This document shows, piece after piece, positions 37,791 through 49,475 of a DNA stretch of 64,000 bases. The DNA is taken from positions 91,579,714-91,643,713 of the forward strand of contig NC_083598.1 in NCBI RefSeq assembly GCF_020882245.1. Reading direction: 5' to 3'. Numbering within the stretch: position 1 is the stretch's first letter; each line of letters begins with the position of its first letter. A program made the translations under genes and the position numbers. The stretch comes from Rhopalosiphum padi (lineage: Eukaryota > Arthropoda > Insecta > Hemiptera > Aphididae). The notes beneath the pieces are model-generated. The model ran no database searches. It was not told where the DNA came from and saw only the letters and a list, made by a program, of their open reading frames with translations.

Positions 37791-37799
37791 AGCATATTC

Positions 37800-39723
37800 A
37801 ACGACTGACAAGTGTTTGCGTAGTGGGTCAACACCGAACTGAAAGGGAGAATTATAAATATTAATAAAAGAAATTTCAAAATGTGTGTATATATTACAAA
37901 TAGATTAATTTTATACAATTATGATACAAGTCGCATTTATTTTCCTTATCTTTGTTTGAAACCAACTTATTATTAGGTATATAAGAAAAGTGAACAGTGA
38001 CGCTGATGTCAGTTTAAAGTGGTATTGCATAAAAATAAAATAGATAGAAAGTATCATTAAATCACTATAACACGTGACAAATTTCAAGTAGGTACTTATA
38101 TATCTAATTATCTATACATATATATATCTTCTATACATAAATCTTACGAATAACCATCAATCATCATCCACCACGGTTCACGGTATACCTACTATAATCA
38201 CCTAAATTAGGTATTGCATCCACAGTACTTATAAATAGTGATCGGAACTATACAAGTGAATACAAAATATTTAAGAATATCGGACAGTTAGAAATTCGTG
38301 GTCCCAAAATATAATTCACTCAAAGGTCACATACCTAAATCCATCCCTGCATGTATATTGGATATTGGTGTAGTTAATTTTTTTAAAAATTAAATTATCG
38401 TTCTTTTTGAGAATGGGTTATTGATCCATGAATAATGCTCCAATGAGACATTTTAAGAAGTGTAATGTATTCAATCCTATAAGTTTAAAATAAAATTAGC
38501 AAATATACTCGTATATCAATTTTAATTTTGGCTTCTTATAAACTTTGTTTAAACTATCTGAACTTGTTGATGTCCCGTTGAACAACTTTTATACAATTTT
38601 GGCTATAACAATTCTCACACTTATTTAAATAAGTCAGATTGACAAGTGTGTACTCTTTATATTTAATATGTTACAATACAATAGATTTTAAATTTTTCAT
38701 AGGAAATAACACAAAATTAATTCGTTAAATAGAAATTGTTTTTGTTGTGTAGAGAATTTCGTTAAATAGAGGTTTCAATGTATTTAGAGTTAATAGGAAT
38801 ATTAGGTTTCACATGCAGGAGTACACTATTACACCAAAAAATACTTAATCATATTATAGTACCTACTGGCTACTAATTATTTGTTTTGATAATAACTGGC
38901 AGGAATATTAATCCTGATTTGGAACATTTAGAATGTATTGCAACTGTTTCATACGGTTATACCGAATTTTGTGACAGCCATAGATATATGAACAGATATG
39001 TATGTATCTTTATATTTAGGTATATAATTATATATGTCAGCATCTGACAGTCCATTAAATAGTTTTTTTTTTCAAAAATTAATCGTTGCTGATAAAATTC
39101 TTTAATTTCCTGTGTAAGAAATCTAGATATTTGAATACTATGATATTTTATTATAGAAAGAAAAAACTAAAATATTTATTTTTCATTGTTACATATTATG
39201 TACATAACAAGTATAATGTATATTATGTAAATAATAATAATGAACTATTTAAAAAAATATAAATATTCATCCTATTCTTCATCATAACATACAAAAGGAA
39301 AAATATTGTTTTTATTCGATGTTCCTAATTATCACAAAAAGACAGATTAATGAGAATGCTTATTAAAAAAAATATATAAAAAAAAATTTTAACTTTAATT
39401 TCATGTAATACACGCATTTCTTTTATAAATAAACAAGTTTTCTAAGTCAAATTTCGAAATGTCGATACACTCGATACCATAAAAATTGTGCACATCCGAC
39501 TCAAATAACGTATCAGTTTTGATACTTACTCAAATAAATATTCATGTACAAATTGTAAAACAAAATATATTTACCTATAAAAAATAGCAAACTTAATGTA
39601 TCAAATGTAAATATATATTATATATTTATATGGTTTATAAACAAATTTACTATTATTGGTTGAATATTAAATGATTGTTGCTACTATAATTAACTTTTTA
39701 TTAGTTATTATTATAAAATAAAA
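37800..39723. other. right part of the space between exons 14 and 15
   Basis: AT-rich, nothing recognised. Confidence 0.5.
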
Positions 39724-39959
39724 TCATTCAAAAATGTTGTGTTTCTTTTGTTGGTGTATAAACATTTCGTCTTTACGCTTGAATGGCCGTAAGCAAACGG
39801 GACATGAAAACTGTGGCGGTGTTTGGCATTCATACATCACATGTCTTTTCAGTACATATTTACGACTTTTTCCTCTATAACTACGTCCACAGTCATTGGG
39901 ACAAGATACAGGATCCTGAAGAGAGTCTTTATTTGTCGATTCGAGTAATTGCAGAAAAT
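39724..39959 (-). CDS. lola: lola-like alternative 3' terminal zinc-finger exon 15 (class B)
   Basis: 77 codons, acceptor ATTTTCATAG at 39961-39960, stop TAA. Finger 1 is C19, C23, H39, C44 with a 15-residue loop; finger 2 is C52, C55, H68, H73, contact residues R, D, E, I. D-P-V precedes C-P-N. The residue after the last finger-1 cysteine is Q rather than G, and finger 2 has methionine at the structural leucine. The frame stays open into the intron for another 67 bases, but the phase-matched AG marks the likely start. Confidence 0.85.
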
Positions 39960-40222
39960 CTATGAAAATAAGATTAAATTCGAAATAATGATTTGTATAA
40001 TTCTTTAATAACAGAAAACATTTCATTTATTTATTTTGTATCGCATAAAGCAGTCAACATAATTTTATTATAACCAGCATTCCAAAGCAAGCCCGAATTA
40101 AGTAGTAGCAATATCAGATAAAAAATAATTATATAATAATAGCTCATGATACAATTTGAATATAATACAAATACATTGATCAATTATGAATATGGTTTGA
40201 TTTAGAAAATTAATTAATTCGA

Positions 40223-40425
40223 TCAACAAATACGAGTTTGGTGTTTAATTAATGTATGTGAGTTGAGATGTGTTTTTCTAGCAAAACGTCTATAACAAAT
40301 TAAGCAAATAAATTTTTTTGGAACTCCACATTCGTGTTTCAAATGACGTTGTAAACTAGATTTCTTCCAATCACCACTATAATATCGGCCACAGTTATTT
40401 GGACAGTACAACAATTCCATCCTTC
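40223..40425 (-). CDS. lola: lola-like alternative 3' terminal zinc-finger exon 16 (class B)
   Basis: 66 codons, acceptor TTATTTTCAG at 40427-40426, TAA stop. Finger 1 is C7, C11, H27, C32 with the loop GRYYSGDWKKSSLQR; finger 2 is C40, C43, H56, H61, contact residues R, T, H, S. It is class B by loop length but lacks the W...DPA leader: only six residues precede finger 1. Only 263 bases separate it from exon 15, so its 3' end must lie within that short space, or exon 15's acceptor lies close behind its poly(A) site. Confidence 0.84.
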
Positions 40426-41920
40426 CTGAAAATAAATAACATATATATATATACATAATTAGAATAATAGTTCAAAAATATTAATATTGTAAAATAATAT
40501 GATTAGCATAGAATAAAATAATCAGCAATAAAAAAGAAAACCTGTTAAAATCATAATAATGTGGACACCAACGCACAAACCAGAAAGTGAAGTTGCAAAC
40601 AAAGCATAATAAGCATTAAGTAAAAGTTAAACTAAAATATAAAATTGTTATATAAAATAGACATATTTTAAACTAATAAACTTATAAATTATAATTAATA
40701 CTAAAATTTACCTAATACCTACATCAATTCAAATAAAATAAACAAATATCAAATGATACTTTAAACAATGAATTAAAAGAGTTTATCTTAAGTTTTATCA
40801 ATAAAAGCATGAAACACAGTACAACTGGCCTAGATTCAAGGGTGGAAGGGTCCATAGCCCCCCCCCGTAGACTTTGCCACATAGGTAAATTTTAGGATTT
40901 CTGTTTTGGCAGCCGATATAATATGATACGTATATAGTATTGTGGTATTGCTACTCCCTAAATATATTTTGGATTAGCGCCTGTCGCACAATATACTTAA
41001 ATAACTACTTTCACAACAAGCTCCCTAACAGAGAGTAGGTATCAACTTGTAAATATAAATATTGTAGCTTAATAATTGTACTTTAATAAATAAATAAAGT
41101 TATACATTCCTTATACAATAGATAATAATGGTTAGACAAGAAATATTAAAAAATGAAATCAATCTTGAGAATGTACTATCCTTGACACTAATTTTATTTT
41201 ACAAATATTATAGTCTAACATATCAATATATAGGTTATTTAACTATATATATATTTATTTAATTTGTTAGGCAGGTTTAATATATTTTTCTAACATAAAA
41301 AAACTACTAACCTAACTAATGTTTTGGCTATAAATTTGGCTAGGAAAATATTATAATTTTACAATTCTTTTAAATAAATTTTTATTAAAAATTAAATTAG
41401 TGATACCAACCTGATAAACTTAATAATAGAGATTATACTGATATTTTGTAATTTGTCTTAAAAATGTATATACCTCACTAGTTATTAGACCTATTGTTGA
41501 ATTATCTTCAGTTCTATGAAATCCTACGCAAATTGGGCTTATTTAATCACTTGAGTGTGTCAAAAGAAAATTTTTACGTCTTATACTCTTATTGAATATA
41601 AGAGAAAATTACATGGTCACATAAATCCATCAGTCTCTATATATTATGTCTCTATCGTCAATCCAAGCCAGTATTAATTTAGAATCCTTTGCTAGTAGAT
41701 GTAAATCTATAGATATCCGCTGGTGTCCAAACTAATTAATGGTGTTATATCCTGTCCGCGGATTTATTGCATTCATTAAATATTGTTCCTCAATATAATT
41801 TGCGCCACCGTCCTACATTTTTAATAACATAAAAAATTATTATAAAATTATAATTTTGAAATATATATTTACTAGATAATCTTATTCTCAATTATATGCT
41901 TTTCTTTGTGTAAGTCAGTA
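40426..41920. other. left part of the space between exons 16 and 17
   Basis: AT-rich with a C-run at about 40859-40866 that may be the edge of an old repeat. No coding frame of note. Confidence 0.5.
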
Positions 41921-41924
41921 TATG

Positions 41925-43310
41925 CCGATAAAACATCGCCACTAAAATATCGTGCACTCAATAAATCGTAATGAAATAATATTGCCAGTAAATTATTATT
42001 TGCATAGGAATAATAACGCAAGTATACTTCCTGTACATAATTTTATATTAGCTAATCTTATCCTCCTATTACGTATCTTATATTTTTTGATAGTCATAGC
42101 ACTAACCGGTGATGCATTTCGATATTTTGGTTTTTTATTTTATTTTCATAATTTGTAAATTATAATTCTATTTGTACTGTTTCACATTTTAATAGATGTT
42201 TACTTAACACTTTTACTGTTCTTGTTACATATTTTTACATGTACCTATAATATAATTTTTATTTTAAATGGTATTGAATATAACAAAAGCTGTAAAAGGA
42301 GAAAGTTTATTAATACACAACGGTTTCACTTTTACGAAAGAATAGATATATTTCAGGGTTGAAACAAAATGATTTTGGAGAGTCTGAATCAGAGTCTATC
42401 ATGATTCATGGTAAAACGTCGTGATTTCGACTACAAAACGTCGGGGTTTTTTTTATTTTAATCTAATGAGCGTTATTAGGAAGGACACAAATAACTGCAA
42501 TTTTAGAAATATAAAAACCTAACCTCTAAAAGTTGTAAAAAAAAAAATATCAAAAGTTCGTTACTTTGCTTCTCTATCTTTTGTAACACCATCAGATGTT
42601 TATAATGTCTATGTAAAAAAATTAAAATTAGATTTTTTAATAAAAATAATCAGATTATTTTTCCCTTCCTAACAAATTTTGAGGAGATGTGAATTGGTAC
42701 TTAAAAACGAGAAAGATGATATTCTTCGTTATTTTCCATACTTCTAATACCTCTATGGAATGTATATGAGACAATACTAAGTAACAAGTGATAAAACAAA
42801 TAAATGTGAAGGATTTAACAATGAATTTGTACATTTACTTTCTGATCAATTTCCTTCAATTTATATAAATAGTTTTGACATATAACTGAAATTAAAATTG
42901 GTCAAAGTAGATATAGTAGGAAATACAATTGAAATGGAATTAAAAGGAATAAAAAGTAGTTGTGGAGATTATCCAAATTGAGAGTTCGAAGATTATTATC
43001 ATTAAGGTATTGCATTTGCCATTTAATATCAACTCACATTAATTATTTTATATATTTTTATCATTATAATTTATGATCAATACTAATAATAAGTATACAA
43101 ATAACAATACTACTATAGTACTATATATTAATAATTTAATATTAAAATAAGTATTATATGCTTTGAAATATTTTTATTCGGATATTTCGAATATATATTA
43201 TATTATAAAATGAATATCTAAATTGCTGCTATATTTTATACTGGCGATATTTTTTCCATGCGATTTATGGGTTTCGAGATATTTTAGTGAAGATATTTTG
43301 TTGGTAATTT
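41925..43310 (+). mobile_element. MULE-like DNA transposon, decayed
   Basis: Two inverted arms of about 60 bases (41930-41990 and 43243-43306) share ACTAAAATATC, ATAAATCG and the inner end (AATATTGCCAG / AATATCGCCAG). On the + strand near 42790-42870 a frame reads T-N-K-C-E-G-F-N-N-E-F, similar to the conserved region T-N-N-x-x-E-G-W-H-N near the end of MULE transposases. Long inverted repeats fit that superfamily. Several stops; the frame 41952-42158 in the left arm is not a gene. Ends are approximate. Confidence 0.5.
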
Positions 43311-43360
43311 GTATATGTCATATATCCGTGAGCTCATTTCTTCATTAAAATCATAAGAAT

Positions 43361-43511
43361 CAGTGGCGTATATAGGGGGGGATTAGGGGTTCAAACCCCC
43401 CTGAAATGTATGGTTGGTACGGGTATTGATTTTGATTGTATAATTAATTGGAATTTAAGAATGACATTTTTTTTTTAATCCCCCCTAAAATTAATTTTAT
43501 ATACGCCACTG
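43361..43511. mobile_element. small hAT-like MITE with perfect 8-bp duplication
   Basis: 151 bases from CAGTGGCGTATATAGGGGGG to ATACGCCACTG, with an inner GGGG/CCCC pair. Flanks ATAAGAAT are identical (43353-43360 and 43512-43519). It is close to, but outside, the right arm of the MULE-like element. Confidence 0.8.
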
Positions 43512-43519
43512 ATAAGAAT

Positions 43520-44308
43520 GCATAAAAAGCTAAATAGATTGAGTTATTTTATTAATTTTAAAAACTATATTATTATTATCAACTAAAAACCTAGGGAATT
43601 GATACATTATGATTTTATAATAATTAGTAATCTAATTATTTTGAATAATATAATTGATCTTAGTGGAATGAGTGTATAGGAGTCAGATGGACAAAGATTT
43701 CTAATAATAAAACTCTAAATTCTAAAAAAGAGGGTAAGAGTATTTGCAGCATTACAACAATAATTGTATTGTAATTATTAATTCTTATTTTCAATACATA
43801 TATGAAATAACAAATTGAAGCATTGTAGCATATCAATTATTAACTTTTCCCATAGTCTTAATAAGAATTTAAATTGATAATGCATATTTTATATATAAAT
43901 TTTGTAATAAATTAAAATACTTAATAACACAAATAAGATAACATAAAATCATTCTAGTATTTAGTAATTGCCATAATTAAATAAATGACAATTAGGTACA
44001 TCGTTGATTATAAACACATGATTTATAATTTTAATGCGGTATAATTGTATAAATTATTGTTTAATAATAATATTATAATATAAAAAAGGTAAGAAAAAAA
44101 TGGCTGGTTAATGACTTAATTAAACACTGTAACCGATTTTTTTTAAAACTGAAATAGCGACCGTGAATTAACACAATATATCAATATAAAAAATAAAAAT
44201 ATTTTAAATGGTTAATTTTGATTCAAATTTTTACAGGAATACTTAAGTTGTATACGTATACAAATATAATTATATTTTTCTAAAATTAATATTTATAATA
44301 TTAAATAT
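43520..44308. other. stretch before exon 17
   Basis: AT-rich; probably 3' UTR of exon 17 and intron. Nothing else seen. Confidence 0.55.
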
Positions 44309-44538
44309 TCACATAAACACTTTATGAACGACATATATGTGTGTTTTTAAATTCCACTTTTGTGCGAATCGCTTATGACATATCATGCATTGAAATCTAC
44401 GAGGTACACCGCACTCATGAGTTAAATGTCGTTTGAGTAATTGCTTTCGGTATCGGCCTTTGTATTTGCGACCACAACTGTTTGGACATATGGCCGGATC
44501 AGTTTTGCAGATCTCATCTAACTGACACCACTCGGTGG
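44309..44538 (-). CDS. lola: lola-like alternative 3' terminal zinc-finger exon 17 (class B)
   Basis: 75 codons, acceptor TTTTTACAG at 44540-44539, TAA stop. Leader W3 with D-P-A at 13-15; finger 1 C17, C21, H37, C42 (15-residue loop); finger 2 C50, C53, H66, H71, contact residues Q, W, N, T. Finger 2 (KRFAQKWNL) is very close to exon 19 (KRFSQKWSL), pointing to a shared recent ancestor. Frame runs on past the acceptor for 61 bases without stop. Confidence 0.86.
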
Positions 44539-44788
44539 CTGTAAAAATGAAAACTTGCAATATGTTAAATGAAAAAACTAACAGATTTTCAAAAAGCAAA
44601 AGTATAATTTTTAAACGCGGTTATGACCATAATAAAGCGCAAGGAAACAAATATTACAAATCATAATAAAACAATTGAAATAATTATATATAAACATGTA
44701 AGAAAATTCAAATAGGTACCTATATAAAAGTAAAAATAGGAAACAATATGCGTATTTCTACAATGTACCTAGTTATTTCGTAGTATAG

Positions 44789-44952
44789 TTAGCATATATT
44801 TTTTATGACATGAGATAGATTTCGTGTTATTTTTCTGAGAAGAACATTGCACTTTATTTGTTTTTGTCTTAAAATTCTCATTACAACATTATTCACAATG
44901 CAAATGGTTTCCCCGTTTATGCTCCGTAGCTGAATAAATTGATACATTAAAT
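44789..44952 (-). pseudogene. probable eroded or strongly diverged class B zinc-finger exon
   Basis: From acceptor GCATTTTTTAG (44954-44953) a frame in the array's phase stays open for 53 codons to TAA. Its start (Q-L-R-S-I-N-G-E-T-I-C at 7-17) resembles the class B leader of exon 20 (Q-L-N-K-L-S-I-N-D-P-A-I-C). Near its end, K-C-N-V-L-L-R-K-I-T-R-N at 33-44 resembles finger 2 with the second cysteine as leucine and the phenylalanine as isoleucine. The middle, from second cysteine to finger 1's last cysteine, is missing or unrecognisable. Most zinc ligands are gone, so a folded finger pair is unlikely. The match is by eye; the open frame could be chance. Confidence 0.4.
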
Positions 44953-45241
44953 CTAAAAAATGCGATATTAAAGATCGACGATTTTGATCAAAAACCAATT
45001 AAATTCTTTTACAATAGTAAATAAAATTAAGGCACGTAAAAGTAGGTATAGGTAAAATAAATTAATTCCACACATTTTTTTTTTTTATTGAAAACAAATT
45101 AATTAATTAATGCTGCATTAGTATAATTTTGATTTGTATATCAACAAAAAATATTTTATAATATTTAAATATTGTTATTTGCAAATGCATAGGTACATAG
45201 GTACATAAGTATTAATATATTTTATTATAATATTATATTTG

Positions 45242-45486
45242 TTAAGGCAACCGCCTGTGAACTATGATCATGTGTTTTTTTAATGAAAAGTTTTGGGAAA
45301 ATTCTTTCCGACATTCGAAACATTGAAATTGTTTAGGTACGCCACATTCATACATCAAATGTCGTTTTAATACATTTTTTCTATTTATTCCTTTGTACTT
45401 CCGATTGCAGTTGACGTTTGGACATATGGCAGGGTTTGATATAGATATAGCATCCAGTTTGGTCATCCAGTGTAAATTGGTAAGAG
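45242..45486 (-). CDS. lola: lola-like alternative 3' terminal zinc-finger exon 18 (class B)
   Basis: 80 codons, acceptor ATTTTTTAG at 45488-45487, TAA stop. Leader W6 with N-P-A at 17-19 (Asn for the usual Asp). Finger 1 is C21, C26, H42, C47 with PNVN between cysteines and N for the G-R start of the loop, as in exon 7. Finger 2 is C55, C58, H71, H76, contact residues Q, F, S, K. An in-frame ATG at codon 7 exists, but the conserved leader tryptophan precedes it, which supports the acceptor as the true boundary. Confidence 0.85.
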
Positions 45487-46176
45487 CTAAAAAATAAAAT
45501 GGAATTATGATTTTTTCTTTTTATTATAATTATAAGAATATAAATACACCATTTGCCCGTCTAAAGCATAAACACATGACAATAAAATAATGTTAAAATT
45601 GAAAGCTTATTTTGTATTTTTATTTTTCATATTGTGTTAGTTATAAGATACCTTGAAATTCGAAGGCTTTGAAAAAAAAACAAACTTAAATTTATCGATA
45701 TAATATGTACCTACCTATAATAAAATAAAAATAAATACTCGTCGAATCATTTATCAAAAATTAATAGTCATGGAAAAACACTCATTATATATTTATAATC
45801 ACTAAATAAAATACAAATAAAATTTAAACTTTATTTACAAATAGATAATAGATAATAGATCCTAATCAAAAAATAAAACAAGTAAGACTTTCTATTATAA
45901 TTCATTATTAATGTCCCTTTAGTTAATTTTAACATATTTAAAATTGGGTTCAACCAATAAATAATACTATAATATATTAATTAGCTAAAGGAAATTAAAA
46001 AGGGGTTTTAATTTTTTCCATTCAGAGAATCAATTAAAAATAATAAATGCATAATAATTATGTTTTTCGGATTGTTGGAGCGAGCTTTTTTTTTTAATGA
46101 AAAACACTTTAGATGTAACACTAACATACTTTAATATTATTTAGATAAACGATTGTCATATTTATTTGAAACATTA
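45487..46176. other. space between exons 18 and 19
   Basis: AT-rich; no feature recognised. Confidence 0.6.
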
Positions 46177-46415
46177 TTAATTAATAACTAGTTTGTGAAC
46201 TAAGATCATATGTTTTTTTAAAGACCACTTTTGTGAAAAACGTTTAAAACATATAGTACATAGAAATCTTTTAGGTACACCGCATTCAGTATCTAAATGT
46301 CGTTTTAAATGACCTCTCCGTTGTTCTCCTCTGTAACAGCGACCACATTGATTTGGACAATATACTGGATCAGCTTTTGATATTTCATACAGCAAATGTA
46401 ACCATTTTTTTGAAC
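46177..46415 (-). CDS. lola: lola-like alternative 3' terminal zinc-finger exon 19 (class B)
   Basis: 78 codons, acceptor CAATTTTAG at 46417-46416, TAA stop. Leader K-W-L at 3-5 and D-P-V at 15-17; finger 1 is C19, C23, H39, C44; finger 2 is C52, C55, H68, H73, contact residues Q, W, S, K. The frame has no ATG upstream of the fingers. The leader pattern W-L-x-x-L-x-x-x-S-x-x-D-P is at its clearest here and in exon 20. Confidence 0.86.
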
Positions 46416-47946
46416 CTAAAATTGAAACAAGTAATCATTATTTTAATTAAATATATTTATCGATGGTATATATTTATATTATGTAATAATAGATAAGTTA
46501 GTTCCAAACAAAAGCTAAAGAAAAATAAAGAAATGCGACTCATGTCATAATCGATTACAATTAATTTGTTTTTACACATTTTCAGCTTTTCGTCTCTCAA
46601 GACTTAACCATCATATACCATTGTTGATTCCGGTTCTGTAATATACTAATATCCATGACAAATTCAATTGGTGTAATCAATTACCTACATGATATAATAC
46701 AATTTACAACAAATTTAATTTTGCTTAGTCATATGATATATCTTATGTTCCAAATGTTCATTTGATATTGTTATTATTTTTAAATGGATATACTTCATTA
46801 TTTGTATTTTATCAGTAGGTAATAATCATTTAGTTATAATAACTTTTTGTTTGTTAAAATTTATGTTGCTGAAGCAACACAAAACTACTGAGTACATGAG
46901 GAATGTTGACTTTCCTGAATAGGACCTAAGCAACACTCCAATACTCTATCCAAGACCATTCGTAGTAGGTACCATAAGTTTGTACTTTAGAATTCAGATT
47001 TATCTATTTCAAATCACATGTTGAAAAAATACCATTACAAAAAAAAAAATCAACTTATAATAAATATATACACTAAAAGTAAATTAAAATCTTGAGAGCA
47101 TGAACACATGTCTTGTAGTCATGCTTTATAAATAACTTAAATAACTACTCATGTCATGGGTTTAAAATAATTGTTTTTATTTTCTTGGTATTTGAACTAT
47201 TACCTGCTGTAATGGATTTTCAGTTTATAGGTTTGTTATTGATACTCTTAGTGTGTTTATAACACTGAACTTTTATCATTAAACATAGGAAGGTTAAGAT
47301 ATTGATAGTAGGAAGTATACAAAGATAACGATGAATTAAATAAACATAAATTATAATTTTATTATAAAAACTAGGTATGCTGACTAGCATAAGTATACTT
47401 TATGTATACAATGGTAGTATACAAAATATTATATACAAAAAATTAATAATACTAAGTAATTGTATTTTATCATTTTGAATAGGTTAGTAACTAACCAATA
47501 CAATAATATCCAAATTGTTTTTACAAATATTTTAATAAGAAAAAAAATGTTATTAATATTGTTAGTTATAAATATTAATTAGGATAATAACTATAGTTTT
47601 AATAACACAAAATCATTTAACATGATCTCTAAAGAAAAATAATTAATTTAAAAACTTATTTAAGTTTTTTAAATGATAAATACAATATTATGTTTATTTT
47701 TTAAATGAAGAAACATTTATTTTCGTTCATATGGATTTATAGTTACAATTTAATACTAATATATTATTCAACATCTTATTAAAATGCTTAAGATATTTTT
47801 TTTTAGATAGTTTTAGTATTTATTTATATAAATTATAGGTATTTTTTTAAATGTTTTACTGTTAAATAATAAAAATTGACACTCTTGCAACTGTCTGTTA
47901 TGTAATCAAGTACTTAAATTATTTTCTACATTCTCTGTTTCCAAAT
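46416..47946. other. space between exons 19 and 20
   Basis: AT-rich; a less AT-rich patch near 46860-47000 has no coding signature. Confidence 0.5.
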
Positions 47947-48242
47947 TTATTCCAAAGAGAAGTAAGAGTTAGTTGATTCATTATTATAAAAACGGCTTCG
48001 AGGCAAAGGAACTTGCCTATGAACCATTATTAAATGAGATTTTAAAGTATCATTTTGTGCAAAACGTTTAAAACATAAGTGACATTGGAATTTTTTCGGC
48101 ACACCACACTCATTGGTTAAATGACGTTTGAGATGACATTTTCTCCTTAAACCTTTATATTTACGACCACACATATTTGGACAAATAGCTGGATCATTTA
48201 TGGACAATTTGTTTAATTGAGATAACCATTTGTGTCTTAATT
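47947..48242 (-). CDS. lola: lola-like alternative 3' terminal zinc-finger exon 20 (class B)
   Basis: 97 codons, acceptor TATTTTTAG at 48244-48243, TAA stop. Leader W5, L6 and D-P-A at 16-18; finger 1 is C20, C24, H40, C45; finger 2 is C53, C56, H69, H74, contact residues Q, D, T, S. After the fingers comes a 23-residue tail rich in Ser, Asn and Arg, the longest in the class B block. It is the most canonical member and a useful reference for aligning the rest. Confidence 0.87.
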
Positions 48243-49200
48243 CTAAAAATAACAAAAACTATTATAAATAGAATTAATATTAAACAAAAAATATAACACA
48301 TTAAAAATATTTTATCATTAAAAGCAATCCAGTCTTCATTATATAGAGTCATTGCTCATTTATGCATTATAAACTTTATAAATGTACGATGTATATCTAA
48401 AAAGTTAATGCAAAAAGCATATAATAAATGCATTTGGATAAGCCTTGAATTTGTCTTTTTGCAAGTGTTAATATGTAATAGAACATAAATGTATATAGAA
48501 AAAGTACTATGAGGAAACCAGTTAGGTACAACACAACCGCAAAATGGGCCCTAGGTAATTAATATACCATGTATCAAAGTTACATAACCAAATTATAATT
48601 ACCTATAACTTTTAAGCTTGTGATCATTTTCAAGTAACTTTAAATAAAAGATACTTGTATCTTAAGTTTTATTTTTAAATAAGTATAAAATAATAAATTG
48701 AACAATATCAATATTTATTAACATTGTAATAACTTCTCTAATACAATATAATACAATAATACAAAATACTCTATTCATGATTTAAAATAATGCAAGTGAT
48801 GATAACTATAAATAATTTCAATAATATTATATATATATATTTATATAATATGTTTTCTCATATTTTAATTTAACATAAAATCAGAAATAATGATTTACAT
48901 TTACAGAATTCCTTATTAATATAACAAACAATATAACAATATAAAAATATTTGATCAAAATTTGAGGTCATAATCAAATCATTTATAAATCCAAAATTAT
49001 TTAAAATTATTTTATACCAGCCAATAAACTATAAATATTTCTATAGTTAAAATCATAAATTACTTTTATATGAATAATAATTTAGAGTTGAAGAGGGATA
49101 TGAAATCATGTTTCAGTTTAATCATTTTATTTATTTATTTTAATAACAGAATTGTTAAAAAAATAATAATAAGTGAAAAAATAGTTTGAATTTAAATATG
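48243..49200. other. space between exons 20 and 21
   Basis: AT-rich with a (TA)n run near 48828. Nothing else recognised. Confidence 0.6.
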
Positions 49201-49475
49201 TTAACTGAAGAAAATATTATGGTTATTATACATTAATATATTCTTTGTACATATATTATAATGTTTTTGGAGAGATACATTATAAGAAAACTTTTTAAGA
49301 CATAATTCACAATTAAATTTCTTTGGTACACCACACTCATAAATCAAATGTCTTTTGAGATGAGCTTTTCTGCTTATTCCTTTATATTTATGACCACATT
49401 TATTTGGACAAATTGCTGGATCTGTTTCTGATAATATTTTCAATACATCAGAGTTCAGCCATTTCGAATTTACTT
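49201..49475 (-). CDS. lola: lola-like alternative 3' terminal exon 21 (finger 2 ends in Cys)
   Basis: 90 codons, acceptor TTCTTTTCAG at 49477-49476, TAA stop. Leader W5, L6 and D-P-A at 18-20; finger 1 is C22, C26, H42, C47. Finger 2 is C55, C58, H71 and then Y-N-I-C, so the fourth ligand would be C75 with three residues spacing; no histidine stands at the usual place. The 15-residue tail is rich in Asn. Contact residues are Y, V, S, K. Either finger 2 is a C2HC finger here, or the exon is starting to decay. Confidence 0.84.
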
